Shown: positions 53,127-62,527 of the stretch, in pieces | Layout: each line of letters starts with the position of its first letter | Position numbering within the stretch: position 1 is the first letter of the stretch | DNA from: Niveispirillum cyanobacteriorum | GTDB lineage: Bacteria > Pseudomonadota > Alphaproteobacteria > Azospirillales > Azospirillaceae | Assembly: GCF_002868735.1 (NCBI RefSeq) | Contig: NZ_CP025613.1 | Location: 372,001-436,000 of the forward strand | Direction: 5' to 3' | DNA: 64,000 nt | Notes under the pieces: generated by a model | What the model was told of the DNA's origin: nothing | The model's input: only the letters and a program-made list of their open reading frames with translations | Database searches by the model: none | Program-made: the position numbers and the translations under genes

Positions 53127-54340
53127 GGGGGCTGACACGGCGGGAACTGGGCCTGTCAGCGCTGGCTACCGGTGCCCTGTTCACCCTTCCCGCTGGCGCG
53201 GCGGTGGGACCGGAACGACCGGGTGCCTATATCCTGGGTGCCGACATTTCCTGGATCCCGGAGGATGAGGCGGCGGGGGCCGAGTATTACCTGGATGGCA
53301 AGCGCCAGGATATTTTCACCATCCTGACGGGCGCGGGATTCAACTGGGTCCGGTTGCGCCTGTTCGTGAACCCGGAAAACGGCTATTCGGCGGGCAAGAA
53401 GGACAGCCCCTGGTGCGGGCTAGAACAGACGATCAAGCTGGCCCGGCGCGTGAAGGCGGCGGGGATGAAAATCGCCCTGACCTTCCATTATTCCGACACC
53501 TGGGCCGACCCGCAACATCAGGACAAACCGGCCGCCTGGAAAGACCTCTCCTTCCCCGATCTGGTGCGTGCGGTGGAGGCGCATACGCGCGACAGCCTGA
53601 ATGCTATGAAGGCTGCAGGCGTGTTGCCCGACATGGTGCATGTCGGTAACGAGGTGACGTTCGGCATGCTGTGGCCGGAGGGGCGCGTCGCTCTGCCGGT
53701 GCCCACGGGCAATCCCGCCACCGATGCGGTGCATCTGAAACCTGAAGGCATTGGCGGCTACGATCAGTTCGCCACCTTGCTGAAGGCCGGGATCAAGGCC
53801 ACGCGGGAGGTGGCACCAAAAGCCAGCATCATGCTGCACAACCATCTGGGCCGGCATTGGGTGATTGTGCGGGAATGGACCGACGCGCTGCTGTCGCGCG
53901 GGGTGGATTTCGATTTGGTCGGATTTTCCTGTTACCAGCAGTTGGCAGAGGGCGATTGGGAACGGACCTTTACGGAGTTCGTGAAGCGCTACCCCAAACT
54001 GGGTTTCTGTGCCGTCGAATATTCAGGCCGCAAGGAATACCTGAACGATCTGGTCTTCAATGCGCCGGGCAAGCGCGGCTGGGGCAGCTTCATTTGGGAG
54101 CCAACCCGGCATCAGGAAGCGGTGTTTGACAAGAATGGCCGCAATGCCGGCGGCGGGGCTAAGCCCAATCTTCTGTCACAGGGCATCAACAGTGCGGAGG
54201 CTCCAGGAGCCGTTCAGCCCGGCACACCGCTCCCGCCACCGCCATCCGGGCCGAAGCGCCACGGCGAGGGCGGGCGGTATGAGGCGAACCAGTTCCTGGA
54301 GCTTTATCGCAGCTTGTCGCGGAAGTACGGGAGCCGGTGA
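53123..54340 (+). CDS. arabinogalactan endo-beta-1,4-galactanase, GH53
   Basis: 405-aa exported enzyme cutting beta-1,4-galactan side chains. A Tat/Sec-type signal (LTRRELGLSALATGALFTL) precedes GADISWIPEDEAAG; FNWVRLRLFVNPEN; acid/base Glu in VHVGNEVTFGMLWP and nucleophile Glu in FCAVEYSG. A Pro-rich insert near residue 365-385 precedes the C-terminal helix. GTG start overlapping the previous TGA by three bases. Confidence 0.92.
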   Translation: MRGLTRRELGLSALATGALFTLPAGAAVGPERPGAYILGADISWIPEDEAAGAEYYLDGKRQDIFTILTGAGFNWVRLRLFVNPENGYSAGKKDSPWCGLEQTIKLARRVKAAGMKIALTFHYSDTWADPQHQDKPAAWKDLSFPDLVRAVEAHTRDSLNAMKAAGVLPDMVHVGNEVTFGMLWPEGRVALPVPTGNPATDAVHLKPEGIGGYDQFATLLKAGIKATREVAPKASIMLHNHLGRHWVIVREWTDALLSRGVDFDLVGFSCYQQLAEGDWERTFTEFVKRYPKLGFCAVEYSGRKEYLNDLVFNAPGKRGWGSFIWEPTRHQEAVFDKNGRNAGGGAKPNLLSQGINSAEAPGAVQPGTPLPPPPSGPKRHGEGGRYEANQFLELYRSLSRKYGSR

Positions 54341-55623
54341 TGCGCGGCACCTCTCCTTTCGCCGGGATGCCGAAGTGTGTGTTTCTAATCCTGCTTTGCC
54401 TGGGTGTTGTAATGCCTGCCGCCGCGGAACCTGATCGCTGGGAGTTCCGCTTTGCTGGCCAGGGGGCTGGCATCCCCGTAACGGCGTCAGAATTATACGA
54501 CCCCGCCAAGGGCTATGGCTTTGAACCGGGCTTTGCCCCTGAACGCGATAAGCCATTCCTGTTCTCCATCAAGGTGCCAGAGGGCAATTACCGGGTCACG
54601 GTCACCCTGGGCAATGCGAAGGCCAAGGCGCGGACCAGTGTGAAGGCCGAAAGCCGCCGTCTGATGCTGTGGGGCGTGGAAACGCCCAAGGGACGGTTCG
54701 ATACCCGGTCCTTCATCGTAAATGTACGCACACCCACCCTGCCGCCCCCGCCGCCGAATGCGCCCGGTGGCACTGCCGTCCGCATCAACGAGCGGGAGGT
54801 GGGCAAGCTGCACTGGGATGACAAGCTGACGCTGGAATTTGCCGACACTGCCCCGCATGTCGCCGCCTTGCGCGTAGAGAAAGTCGACGTTCCGACCCTC
54901 TATCTGGCTGGCGACAGCACCGTGACGGATCAGCCTGCCGAACCGGGCGCCAGTTGGGGCCAGATGCTGACCAGCATGCTGACGCCCGACATCGCCGTCG
55001 CCAACCACGCGGAATCCGGTGAGACGATGAAAAGCTTCATCACCGGTCTGCGTCTGGACAAGATACTGTCCAGCATCAAGGCCGGTGACACCCTGTTCAT
55101 TCAGTTCGGCCATAATGACAGCAAGACGGCATGGCCCCAGACCTATGTCGATGCCGCTACCACCTACCCCGCCTATCTACGCGTCTTCATCGCAGAGGCG
55201 AGACGGCGGGGGGCGGTGCCGGTACTGATCACCTCTCCCCATCGCCGCAACTTTGATGCGAGCGGGCACATCACCAACAGCCATGGTGATTACCCCGACG
55301 CCGTCCGCAAGGTGGCGGCGGAAGAGGGCGTGGCCCTGATCGACCTGAACGCAATGTCGAAGGACATCTATGAGGTGCTGGGACCGGATGTCGCGCCGCG
55401 TGCCTTCAGCAATGGCGGCAAGGACCCTACGCATCACAATAATTACGGCGCCTGGCTGCTGGCGCGCGCCGTGGTGGCGGGGATCGCGGTCAGCGACCTG
55501 CCCCTGAAATCCCATATCCGCCCCGACCTGCTGCCGTTCGACCCACGCCATCCGCCGGGACCGGATGCACTGATCCTACCGGAAAGCCCGATCCGGTCAG
55601 ATGTGACGCCACGGGGCAACTGA
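54340..55623 (+). CDS. rhamnogalacturonan acetylesterase, CE12
   Basis: 427 aa, exported (signal peptide to about residue 30, AAAEP). Residues 30-180 form a beta-sandwich carbohydrate-binding-like domain; the rest is an SGNH hydrolase with LAGDSTVTD (nucleophile Ser), FGHND and DPTHHNNYGA (Asp/His). It would remove O-acetyl groups that block the lyases. The ATG overlaps the GH53 stop by one base. Confidence 0.9.
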   Translation: MRGTSPFAGMPKCVFLILLCLGVVMPAAAEPDRWEFRFAGQGAGIPVTASELYDPAKGYGFEPGFAPERDKPFLFSIKVPEGNYRVTVTLGNAKAKARTSVKAESRRLMLWGVETPKGRFDTRSFIVNVRTPTLPPPPPNAPGGTAVRINEREVGKLHWDDKLTLEFADTAPHVAALRVEKVDVPTLYLAGDSTVTDQPAEPGASWGQMLTSMLTPDIAVANHAESGETMKSFITGLRLDKILSSIKAGDTLFIQFGHNDSKTAWPQTYVDAATTYPAYLRVFIAEARRRGAVPVLITSPHRRNFDASGHITNSHGDYPDAVRKVAAEEGVALIDLNAMSKDIYEVLGPDVAPRAFSNGGKDPTHHNNYGAWLLARAVVAGIAVSDLPLKSHIRPDLLPFDPRHPPGPDALILPESPIRSDVTPRGN

Positions 55624-55651
55624 TCGCCTGAGCCTTGCCAAGGATGTGAGT

Positions 55652-56611
55652 ATGAACCGCCGCCAGCTTTTCACTGCCGCTGCTGCAACCGCCCTGGTGG
55701 CGGGCGTTACCGCCGAGACAAACGCCGCCGACGCACCGGGGACGGTGCTGCCGCTCTGGCCCGGTAAGCCGCCGGGCGCGGAGAAAGTGACGGTGACCCA
55801 GTCGGAAATCGCCCGGTCGGACGACCCGCGTTTCAAGGATGTGGCTATCCTGAATGTCACCCAGCCCAATCTGACCCTGTTCCGCCCGGCCAAGCCCAAC
55901 GGGGCCGCCATGCTGATCATTCCAGGTGGCGGGTACCAGCGGGTGGTGGTGGGCAAGGAAGGCTATGATATCGCGCAGTGGCTGGTGGGCGCGGGCATCA
56001 CGGTCTATGTCCTGCTGTATCGTCTGCCGGCCGATGGCTGGGCGGCGGGGCCGGACGCGCCATTGCAGGATGCACAACGGGCCATTCGTGTGATGCGGTC
56101 ACAGGCCGGGACCTATGGGTTCGATCCCAACCGCATCGGCATCATGGGCTTTTCCGCCGGCGGGCATCTGGCGGCCATGGCAGCTACACGTTTTGGGAAG
56201 CAGACCTATGCGCCCGTGGATGCGGCGGATGCGCTGTCCGCCCGGCCCGATATCGCGGCCCTGGGTTATCCCGTCATCTCAATGATTCCCGGCATCACCC
56301 ACGGCGGGTCGGCCAAGCAGATGCTAGGGGAGAACCCCAGTGCTGCGAAGATTGAGGAGTTCTCCGCCGATAAGGGTGTGCCTTCCGATGCGCCCCCCAC
56401 CTTCATCACGCATGCCGCCGATGATGGGGCGGTGCCGGTGGAGAACGCGCTGCTGATCTACGCCGCCTTGCGCGCGCAGAAGGCGAAGGTCGCCATGCAT
56501 CTGTTCGAGGCAGGCGGGCATGGGTTCGGCCTGCGCGCCGAAAAGGCCGCCCCGGTGGCTGCTTGGCCGCAACTGTTCCTGGATTGGAGCCGGACCCATG
56601 GCTTTGCATAA
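55652..56611 (+). CDS. exported alpha/beta hydrolase, putative carbohydrate esterase
   Basis: 319 aa with signal (MNRRQLFTAAAATALVAG). After VLPLWPGKPPGAEK and the oxyanion segment IIPGGGYQRVV, the nucleophile elbow is MGFSAGGHLA, the acid in THAADDGAVPV and the His in GGHGFG. This matches BD-FAE/acetylxylan-esterase-like proteins of plant-polysaccharide loci; here a pectin acetyl or methyl ester is likely. ATG 55652 preferred over the GTG at 55646. Confidence 0.85.
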   Translation: MNRRQLFTAAAATALVAGVTAETNAADAPGTVLPLWPGKPPGAEKVTVTQSEIARSDDPRFKDVAILNVTQPNLTLFRPAKPNGAAMLIIPGGGYQRVVVGKEGYDIAQWLVGAGITVYVLLYRLPADGWAAGPDAPLQDAQRAIRVMRSQAGTYGFDPNRIGIMGFSAGGHLAAMAATRFGKQTYAPVDAADALSARPDIAALGYPVISMIPGITHGGSAKQMLGENPSAAKIEEFSADKGVPSDAPPTFITHAADDGAVPVENALLIYAALRAQKAKVAMHLFEAGGHGFGLRAEKAAPVAAWPQLFLDWSRTHGFA

Positions 56612-57584
56612 GCTCATCGCCGCTGCGCTGCTACTGTTCCTCGCCATCCCCAGCTTTGCCGAAGCGCCCAAGCCGCTGTACCGCGACCCCGTGTTTGACG
56701 GGGCGGCGGATGCGTCGCTGGTCTATGACCCGGCGGGGCGGCAATGGGTGATGTTCTACACCAACCGCCGCGCCACCCTACCGAGGGCCGAGGGTGTGGA
56801 ATGGGTGCATGGCACGCGCATCGGACGGGCCGTATCCAAAGATGGCGGCAACAGCTGGACCTATGATGGCACCGCCGACATCCGTTACGGCAGCGGTGAT
56901 GACATCACCTACTGGGCACCCAATGTCGAATTTATCGGCGGCCAATGGCACATGTTCCTGACCATCGTGCCGGGCGTTTTCAAGGATTGGAATGCCAGCC
57001 GGGAGATCGTGCATCTTATCAGTCGCGACCTGAAAATATGGGATTTTGTCGGCAAGGTCGATCTGGGGTCGGACCGGGTGATTGATGCGGCAGTGCATCC
57101 ACTGCCGGGCGGTGGCTGGCGCCTCTGGTACAAGGACGAACGCGACGGCTCTTCTACCCATTATGCAGATAGCAAAGATTTGAAGACCTGGACCCATGGC
57201 GGCGTCGCTGTGAAGACGCGCGGGGAGGGGCCGCAGGTCATTGAATGGCAGGGCTGGTACTGGCTGATCATGGATGCCTGGGACGGGCTGGGCGTCTACC
57301 GCTCCAAGGACCTGACCAACTGGGAGCATCAGCCCGACAATCTGCTGAAACAGCCGGGCACCGCCCTGACCGACCGGGCCAAGGGCGGGCATCCCGATGT
57401 GGTGGTCAGCGGTGGTCGCGCCTTCCTGTTCTATTTCGTGCAGCAGGGTGGGGAGCCGGAAGCCGCCAGTGACCCGACATGGCAGCGCCGGTCGGTGATC
57501 CAGGTGGCCGAACTGCGCTTCCAGGATGGCTGGCTGACCGCCGACCGCGAAGCACCCGTGGATGTAAGGCTGCTGCCGCCATGA
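56598..57584 (+). CDS. GH43-like five-bladed beta-propeller protein
   Basis: 328 aa, exported (signal to about residue 20, SFAEA). YRDPVFDGAADASLVYD and WVMFYTNRRA start the first blade; DITYWAPNVEFIGGQWHMFL, RVIDAAVHPLPGGGWRLWYKDE and EGPQVIEWQGWYWLIMDAW follow. The pattern fits clan GH-F-like propellers (GH43/GH117 type), with Asp and Glu at the usual places, but the exact family and sugar cannot be fixed. The start overlaps the previous stop by 14 bases. Confidence 0.75.
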   Translation: MALHKLIAAALLLFLAIPSFAEAPKPLYRDPVFDGAADASLVYDPAGRQWVMFYTNRRATLPRAEGVEWVHGTRIGRAVSKDGGNSWTYDGTADIRYGSGDDITYWAPNVEFIGGQWHMFLTIVPGVFKDWNASREIVHLISRDLKIWDFVGKVDLGSDRVIDAAVHPLPGGGWRLWYKDERDGSSTHYADSKDLKTWTHGGVAVKTRGEGPQVIEWQGWYWLIMDAWDGLGVYRSKDLTNWEHQPDNLLKQPGTALTDRAKGGHPDVVVSGGRAFLFYFVQQGGEPEAASDPTWQRRSVIQVAELRFQDGWLTADREAPVDVRLLPP

Positions 57585-59086
57585 TTAATTGGTTCGATAT
57601 CCGTGACTACGGGGCCGTGGGCGATGGGACCTGCATCGACAGCCCGGCCATCAACCGCGCTATCCAGGCCGCCGCCGCCGCAGGGGGAGGTGCGGTGTGC
57701 GTCCCCGCGGGGATATGGCTATGTTTCTCCATCAGGCTGGCGTCCCATGTCCGGCTGCATCTGGATGCGGGTGCAATCATCCGCGCGGCGGTGCCGGGGG
57801 CCATGGGTGCCTATGACCTGCCAGAGCCAAACCCGCACAACATGTATCAGGATTTCGGCCATTCCCATTGGCACAACAGCCTGATCTGGGGCGAGGGGCT
57901 GACTGATATCGCCATCACCGGCCCCGGCATGATCGACGGGCACGGCCTCACCTCCAAGGGGCCGGGGGCGAAATGGGCCAAGCGTAAAGGGTACTTCCCC
58001 GAAAGTATGGCGGGGATGAGTGCGGCTGAACTGGCGGCCGAGGACCCGGAAGAAGCGGCGATGCAGGGCCAGGGCAACAAGGCCGTTGCCCTTAAAAACT
58101 GCACCCAGGTCACGCTCAGCGATTTCACCCTCGCCAAGGGCGGCCATTTCGCGGTACTGGCGACCGGCGTCGATCACCTGACCATCAGTCGGCTGCGTAT
58201 TGATACCGACCGTGACGGGCTGGACTTGGATTGTGTGCGCCACTGCGTGGTCAGCCATTGTCGCATCAATACACCCAATGATGATGCCATCGTCCTGAAA
58301 TCCTCCCTGGCGCTGGGGCAGGTGCGGCCCACTGCGCATGTTCGCATCCATGATTGCCATGTCAGCGGCTTTGATCCTGGTTCCATGCTGGACGGCACCT
58401 TCCGCCGTACCCAGGACAAGGCCCCCGATCAGGATGGGATGACGGGGCGTATCAAGCTGGGCACCGAAAGCAACGGCGGCTTTCACGATATCGAGATCAC
58501 AAGTTGCACGTTTGAACGGTCACGCGGGCTGGCCCTGGAAACCGTGGATGGCGGCATGCTGACCGATATTCGGGTCAGCGACATCACCATGCGGGAGATC
58601 ACGACGGCGGCCCTGTTCATCTATGCCGGGGCGCGGATGCGCGCACCGGAAGGCACGCCGCCCGGCGGCATCCGGGGCGTGCGCATTGAACGGGTGCGGG
58701 CAACGGATGTCGATCCCCGCTTTGCCAGCATCATCGCGGGGCAGGTGGGAACCCCAGTGCGCGACGTCGTGCTGTCGGATATCGACATCACCTATCGCGG
58801 CGGCCTTGCCGCCTTGAACGTGCCTGTGCCGGAAAAGCCCGACGCCTATCCCGAACCCAGCATGTTCGGCCCGCTGCCGGCCTGGGGCCTGTTCATCCGT
58901 CACGCGGCGGGCTTGCGGGTGCAGGGTGCCACCCTTTCCACCACCCAGGCCGATGGCCGCCCGGCCCTGTGGCTGGACGATGTGGAGGCTGTGCATTTTG
59001 AACAGGTCGATCTGAATAACGCCGCCGCGACTCCGCCCCTGGTCTGCCGGGATGTGCGTGGCCTGACAGGGGAGATGGTGCCATGA
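57581..59086 (+). CDS. GH28-family polygalacturonase-like protein
   Basis: 501-aa right-handed beta-helix protein acting on galacturonan or rhamnogalacturonan. It begins IRDYGAVGDGTCIDSPAINRAIQ, the GH28 N-terminal signature. Active-site region: IDTDRDGLDLD (counterpart of NTDG), NTPNDDAIVLKS (the DD pair) and GRIKLGTESNGGF. No signal peptide is visible, so it may be cytoplasmic or exported another way. ATG overlaps the previous stop (ATGA). Confidence 0.88.
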   Translation: MINWFDIRDYGAVGDGTCIDSPAINRAIQAAAAAGGGAVCVPAGIWLCFSIRLASHVRLHLDAGAIIRAAVPGAMGAYDLPEPNPHNMYQDFGHSHWHNSLIWGEGLTDIAITGPGMIDGHGLTSKGPGAKWAKRKGYFPESMAGMSAAELAAEDPEEAAMQGQGNKAVALKNCTQVTLSDFTLAKGGHFAVLATGVDHLTISRLRIDTDRDGLDLDCVRHCVVSHCRINTPNDDAIVLKSSLALGQVRPTAHVRIHDCHVSGFDPGSMLDGTFRRTQDKAPDQDGMTGRIKLGTESNGGFHDIEITSCTFERSRGLALETVDGGMLTDIRVSDITMREITTAALFIYAGARMRAPEGTPPGGIRGVRIERVRATDVDPRFASIIAGQVGTPVRDVVLSDIDITYRGGLAALNVPVPEKPDAYPEPSMFGPLPAWGLFIRHAAGLRVQGATLSTTQADGRPALWLDDVEAVHFEQVDLNNAAATPPLVCRDVRGLTGEMVP

Positions 59087-60381
59087 TGATCAAGCGCTTG
59101 GGGCTTCTGGCCCTCGCCCTGTTGGCCGGCCTGTCGGTGTCGGCGGATGAGGTGCCGCGCGAATGGGTGGACAAGGATACGGGCCACCGCGTCATCCGCC
59201 TGTCGACGGAACCGGGCACCCGCAGCCTGTATTTCCATCAGAACGGCTATACGCCTGATGGCAAGACCCTCATCGTCACCAATCCGGGCGGCATTGACAC
59301 GATTGACCTTGCCACCCGCGTGCAGAAGCGGCTTGTGGCCGGTGCAGACCTGAACCTACTGTTCACGGGGCCGAAGACTGGCCGCGTCTTCTTCACCCGC
59401 AAACCGCAACTGGCCGAGGGGGAGGGGGTGGAGGTTTTCGCCGCCGACCCCGCCACGGGCAAGGTGATGCAGGTCGCGCATGTGAAGAAGGGGCAGATCG
59501 GGTCTATCAATGCCGACGAAACCCTGTTGCTAGGCGTGCTGGCCGAACGGAAATTTGAGCTGCAGCCCGGCGCGCCCGATCCGAAGAATACCCGCTTCGA
59601 CAATCACTATGAATATGTCGGGCCGGACGGCAAACCCATGGTCTATGCCGACGCCAAGGAGGTGCGGCTATACCAGCGGCTGGAAGCGCGGGTGCCGATG
59701 GAGATATTCACCATCGACCTGAAAACCGGTGCGCAGCGCACCGTCCACAAGGCCACGGACTGGCTGAACCATCTGCAATTCTCCCCCACCGATCCCACCC
59801 TGATCATGTTTTGTCATGAGGGGCCGTGGCATCGGGTGGACCGTATCTGGACCATCCGTACCGATGGCAACGGCCTGACCAAGATCCATACCCGCACCAT
59901 GAATATGGAAATCGCAGGGCATGAGTTTTTCAGCGCCGATGGCAAGACCATCTGGTACGACCTGCAAACCCCGCGCGGTGAGGATTTCTGGCTGGCCGGG
60001 TATGAGATCGCGACGGGTAAGCGCACCTGGTACCACCTGACCCGCGATGAATGGTCTGTGCATTTCAACGTCTCGCGCGATGGCACCTTGTTCGCGGGTG
60101 ATGGCGGCGATGCGGAGATGGTGGCCAAGGCCCAGGATGGCAAATGGATTTACCTGTTCCGGCCCGAAGGCATTCCCGATGTCGCCGGCATCCATGCCCC
60201 CAATGCCGATGACTTGATCCGCCCCGGCGTGCTGCGGGCAGAGAAACTAGTTAATATGAAGGATCATGATTACCGGCTGGAACCCAACATCACCTTCACA
60301 CCAGATGGCAAATGGATCATCTTTCGCGCCAACATGCATGGTGACGTGCATGTCTATGCGGTAGAGGTGGCAAAGCCCTGA
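59083..60381 (+). CDS. oligogalacturonate lyase-like protein, PL22
   Basis: 432 aa. After an apparent signal peptide (IKRLGLLALALLAGLSVSAD) comes the PL22 seven-bladed propeller: LYFHQNGYTPDGKTLIVTN, NHLQFSPTDPTLIMFCHEGPWH, AGHEFFSADGKTIWYDLQTPRG and EPNITFTPDGKWIIFRAN. The His-containing motifs match the metal-binding and catalytic sites. It splits unsaturated digalacturonate-type oligomers. Unusually for PL22, which is generally cytoplasmic, a signal peptide is predicted. Last gene of the coupled run. Confidence 0.88.
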   Translation: MMIKRLGLLALALLAGLSVSADEVPREWVDKDTGHRVIRLSTEPGTRSLYFHQNGYTPDGKTLIVTNPGGIDTIDLATRVQKRLVAGADLNLLFTGPKTGRVFFTRKPQLAEGEGVEVFAADPATGKVMQVAHVKKGQIGSINADETLLLGVLAERKFELQPGAPDPKNTRFDNHYEYVGPDGKPMVYADAKEVRLYQRLEARVPMEIFTIDLKTGAQRTVHKATDWLNHLQFSPTDPTLIMFCHEGPWHRVDRIWTIRTDGNGLTKIHTRTMNMEIAGHEFFSADGKTIWYDLQTPRGEDFWLAGYEIATGKRTWYHLTRDEWSVHFNVSRDGTLFAGDGGDAEMVAKAQDGKWIYLFRPEGIPDVAGIHAPNADDLIRPGVLRAEKLVNMKDHDYRLEPNITFTPDGKWIIFRANMHGDVHVYAVEVAKP

Positions 60382-60498
60382 CGGGCGCAGCCCCTTGGTT
60401 TTCCACAATTTTCACCCAGGCGCACCCCGTTCCCGACCTTGCTGTTTTAGCGTGATTATGGGATGCTGTTCCGCAAATTGAGAGAGTGATACGAGCAG

Positions 60499-61290
60499 AT
60501 GAGCAGCGCCACCGTCGAGCAAGATGAAGATGCCCCCAAGGCTACCCCCAGCGGCAGCCAGACGCTGCTGCGTGGGCTGGATGTGCTGGAGGCTGTGGCC
60601 GACGGTCCGATCAGCCTAGCTAAGCTGGCGCAGCGCCTGGATCTGACGCGCAGCACGACGCATCGGCTGGCCGCTGCCCTGGTGGAACGGGACTTTCTGA
60701 TCCTAACACCGCGTGAAGGGTATCAGTTGGGGCCGAAGCTGCTGGAACTGGGCTATCTGGCGCAGCAGCAGATGGACATCCCCCGCGTTGCCCGCCCGCA
60801 TATCGAGGATCTGGCCGCTGCCACCGAGGATACAGTGCATCTTGGCGTGCTGGATGGGGAAGAGGCGCTGTACCTCGACAAGATACCTGGCCGGCGGCGT
60901 ATCGAGATCGGTTCGCGCGTCGGTGAACGCCATCCCATCGCCTCCACCGGTCTGGGCAAGGCCCTGATCCTGGATGAGAGCGAGGCGCGCTGGCGCAGCT
61001 TCCACGACAAGCATTTCAGCGAGGCCGACTGGCCCGTCTGGCATCAGCGCATGCGCAACTATGCCAATGGCGGCTACGCCTTCGACCTGGAAGAGAATGA
61101 AGACCGCATCCGTTGCGTCGCTGCCCCCATCCGCGGTGCCAGCGGTAAGATCATTGCCGCCATCAGCCTGTCCAGCGCCGCACAATACATGAATGATGAG
61201 CGTATGCAGGAACTGATCGCCACCGTGAAGGATACGGCCCGCGCCATCAGCAAGGGTATGGGCTGGAGCGGCGGGACAGGGCGGCGTTAA
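60499..61290 (+). CDS. IclR-family transcriptional regulator (KdgR-like)
   Basis: 263 aa. An N-terminal winged helix (LLRGLDVLEAVADGPISLAKLAQRLDL; TRSTTHRLAAALVERDFL) spans about 22-80; the IclR effector domain follows with HPIASTGLGKALI and GYAFDLEENEDRIRCVAAPI. The position next to pectin genes suggests a KdgR-type regulator responding to a keto-deoxy-uronate intermediate (inference). Confidence 0.88.
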   Translation: MSSATVEQDEDAPKATPSGSQTLLRGLDVLEAVADGPISLAKLAQRLDLTRSTTHRLAAALVERDFLILTPREGYQLGPKLLELGYLAQQQMDIPRVARPHIEDLAAATEDTVHLGVLDGEEALYLDKIPGRRRIEIGSRVGERHPIASTGLGKALILDESEARWRSFHDKHFSEADWPVWHQRMRNYANGGYAFDLEENEDRIRCVAAPIRGASGKIIAAISLSSAAQYMNDERMQELIATVKDTARAISKGMGWSGGTGRR

Positions 61291-61299
61291 GCCGTCCCT

Positions 61300-62382
61300 T
61301 TATCCTGTCACGCCAAACCTATACCGCGACACATGCCGATAGGTCTGTCCCGGTTCCAGACGTGCGCTGGGGAAGGATGGCTTATTCGGGCTGTCGGGGA
61401 ATTTCTGCGGTTCCAGGCACAGCGCATCGGATTGGCGGTAAAGCCGCCCGCCCTTGCCAATCAGACTGCCGGGCAGGAAATTGCCGGAATAGAATTGCAG
61501 GCCGGGTTCTGTGGTGGACAATTCCATCACCCGACCCGTGGCCGGATCGTATAGGCGCGCGGCAAAGGACGGCTCTGCCCCGCCGCCCGCCCGCAGCACG
61601 AAATTATGGTCATAGCCGCGGGCCAGCGCCAGTTGCGCTTCCGTACCATCGCGAAGATGCGCCCCGATGGCGCGGGGATTGCTGAAATCGAAGACGCTGC
61701 CGGCCACCGTCCGCAATTCCCCGGTGGGGATCAGATTGGCATCGATGGGCGTGTAATGATCGGCGGCCAGCATCAACTCATGGCCCAATATGTCCCCGCC
61801 CGCAACCGCCCCGCCCAGGTTGAAATAGGCGTGGTTGGTCAGGTTGATGATGGTTGGCGCATCCGTGGTGGCCGTCAGCGTGACCAGCAGGCTATCGTCG
61901 GTGAGTGTGTATTCGGCGCTGATATCCAAGGCACCGGGAAAACCCTCCGCCCCATCGGGGCTGTGAAGGGTAAAGACAGCATGTGTTGGGCCATACTCTG
62001 CCAGGGTCCAGGGTAGCAAATCGACCCCGTGCGTCCCGCCGTGCAGGCAGTTGGGGCCGTCATTGCGGGTCACCTGATATTCCTGCCCATTCAAGGCGAA
62101 ATGCCCCCCCGCGATGCGGTTGGCATAGCGTCCGGCAATGGCGCCAAGAAAGGTGCGGTTATCCAGATAGGATTGCAGGTCATCATGGCCCAAGACCACA
62201 TCGTCCAGCGTCCCCTGCCGGTCCGGCACCCAGAGAGCCTGCAAACTGGCCCCCAACCCGATAATCCGCGCGGCCCAGCCACGACCGTTGACCAGAGTCA
62301 CCTGATCGACCGGCGTGCCATCCGGCGTGGTCCCGAACTGACCACGGGCGGGCAGGGTAGGGGCAGTCTCTGACGCGGGCAT
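61300..62382 (-). CDS. galM: aldose 1-epimerase
   Basis: 360-aa cytoplasmic mutarotase for galactose, arabinose or glucose. GRYANRIAGGHFALNGQEY, NCLHGGTHG and NLTNHAYFNLGG provide the catalytic His residues; ELSTTEPGLQFYSGN contains the Glu base. Start at 62382 is the ATG directly before the conserved domain. Divergent from a galactose/arabinose dehydrogenase, which uses its product anomer. Confidence 0.93.
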   Translation of the reverse strand: MPASETAPTLPARGQFGTTPDGTPVDQVTLVNGRGWAARIIGLGASLQALWVPDRQGTLDDVVLGHDDLQSYLDNRTFLGAIAGRYANRIAGGHFALNGQEYQVTRNDGPNCLHGGTHGVDLLPWTLAEYGPTHAVFTLHSPDGAEGFPGALDISAEYTLTDDSLLVTLTATTDAPTIINLTNHAYFNLGGAVAGGDILGHELMLAADHYTPIDANLIPTGELRTVAGSVFDFSNPRAIGAHLRDGTEAQLALARGYDHNFVLRAGGGAEPSFAARLYDPATGRVMELSTTEPGLQFYSGNFLPGSLIGKGGRLYRQSDALCLEPQKFPDSPNKPSFPSARLEPGQTYRHVSRYRFGVTG

Positions 62383-62424
62383 GAGACGGTACCTTTGCGA
62401 TGTTGTCTGGGCCGTTTTAGGCTT

Positions 62425-62439
62425 AATAGTACGACTATT
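62425..62439. promoter_or_regulatory. palindromic operator between galM and the sugar dehydrogenase
   Basis: AATAGT-ACG-ACTATT, a perfect 6+3+6 palindrome that fits TNGT-N3-ACNA of FadR-subfamily GntR regulators. It lies 43 bases before galM and 89 before the dehydrogenase, so it could govern both. Confidence 0.55.
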
Positions 62440-62527
62440 CAAGCCGCAGCCGCGCTCTTTGCTGGATTTATCATATAAAATAGTCTATCCAGACGCATCC
62501 TGTTTCGCCCATATCGAGGAAGCGTCC

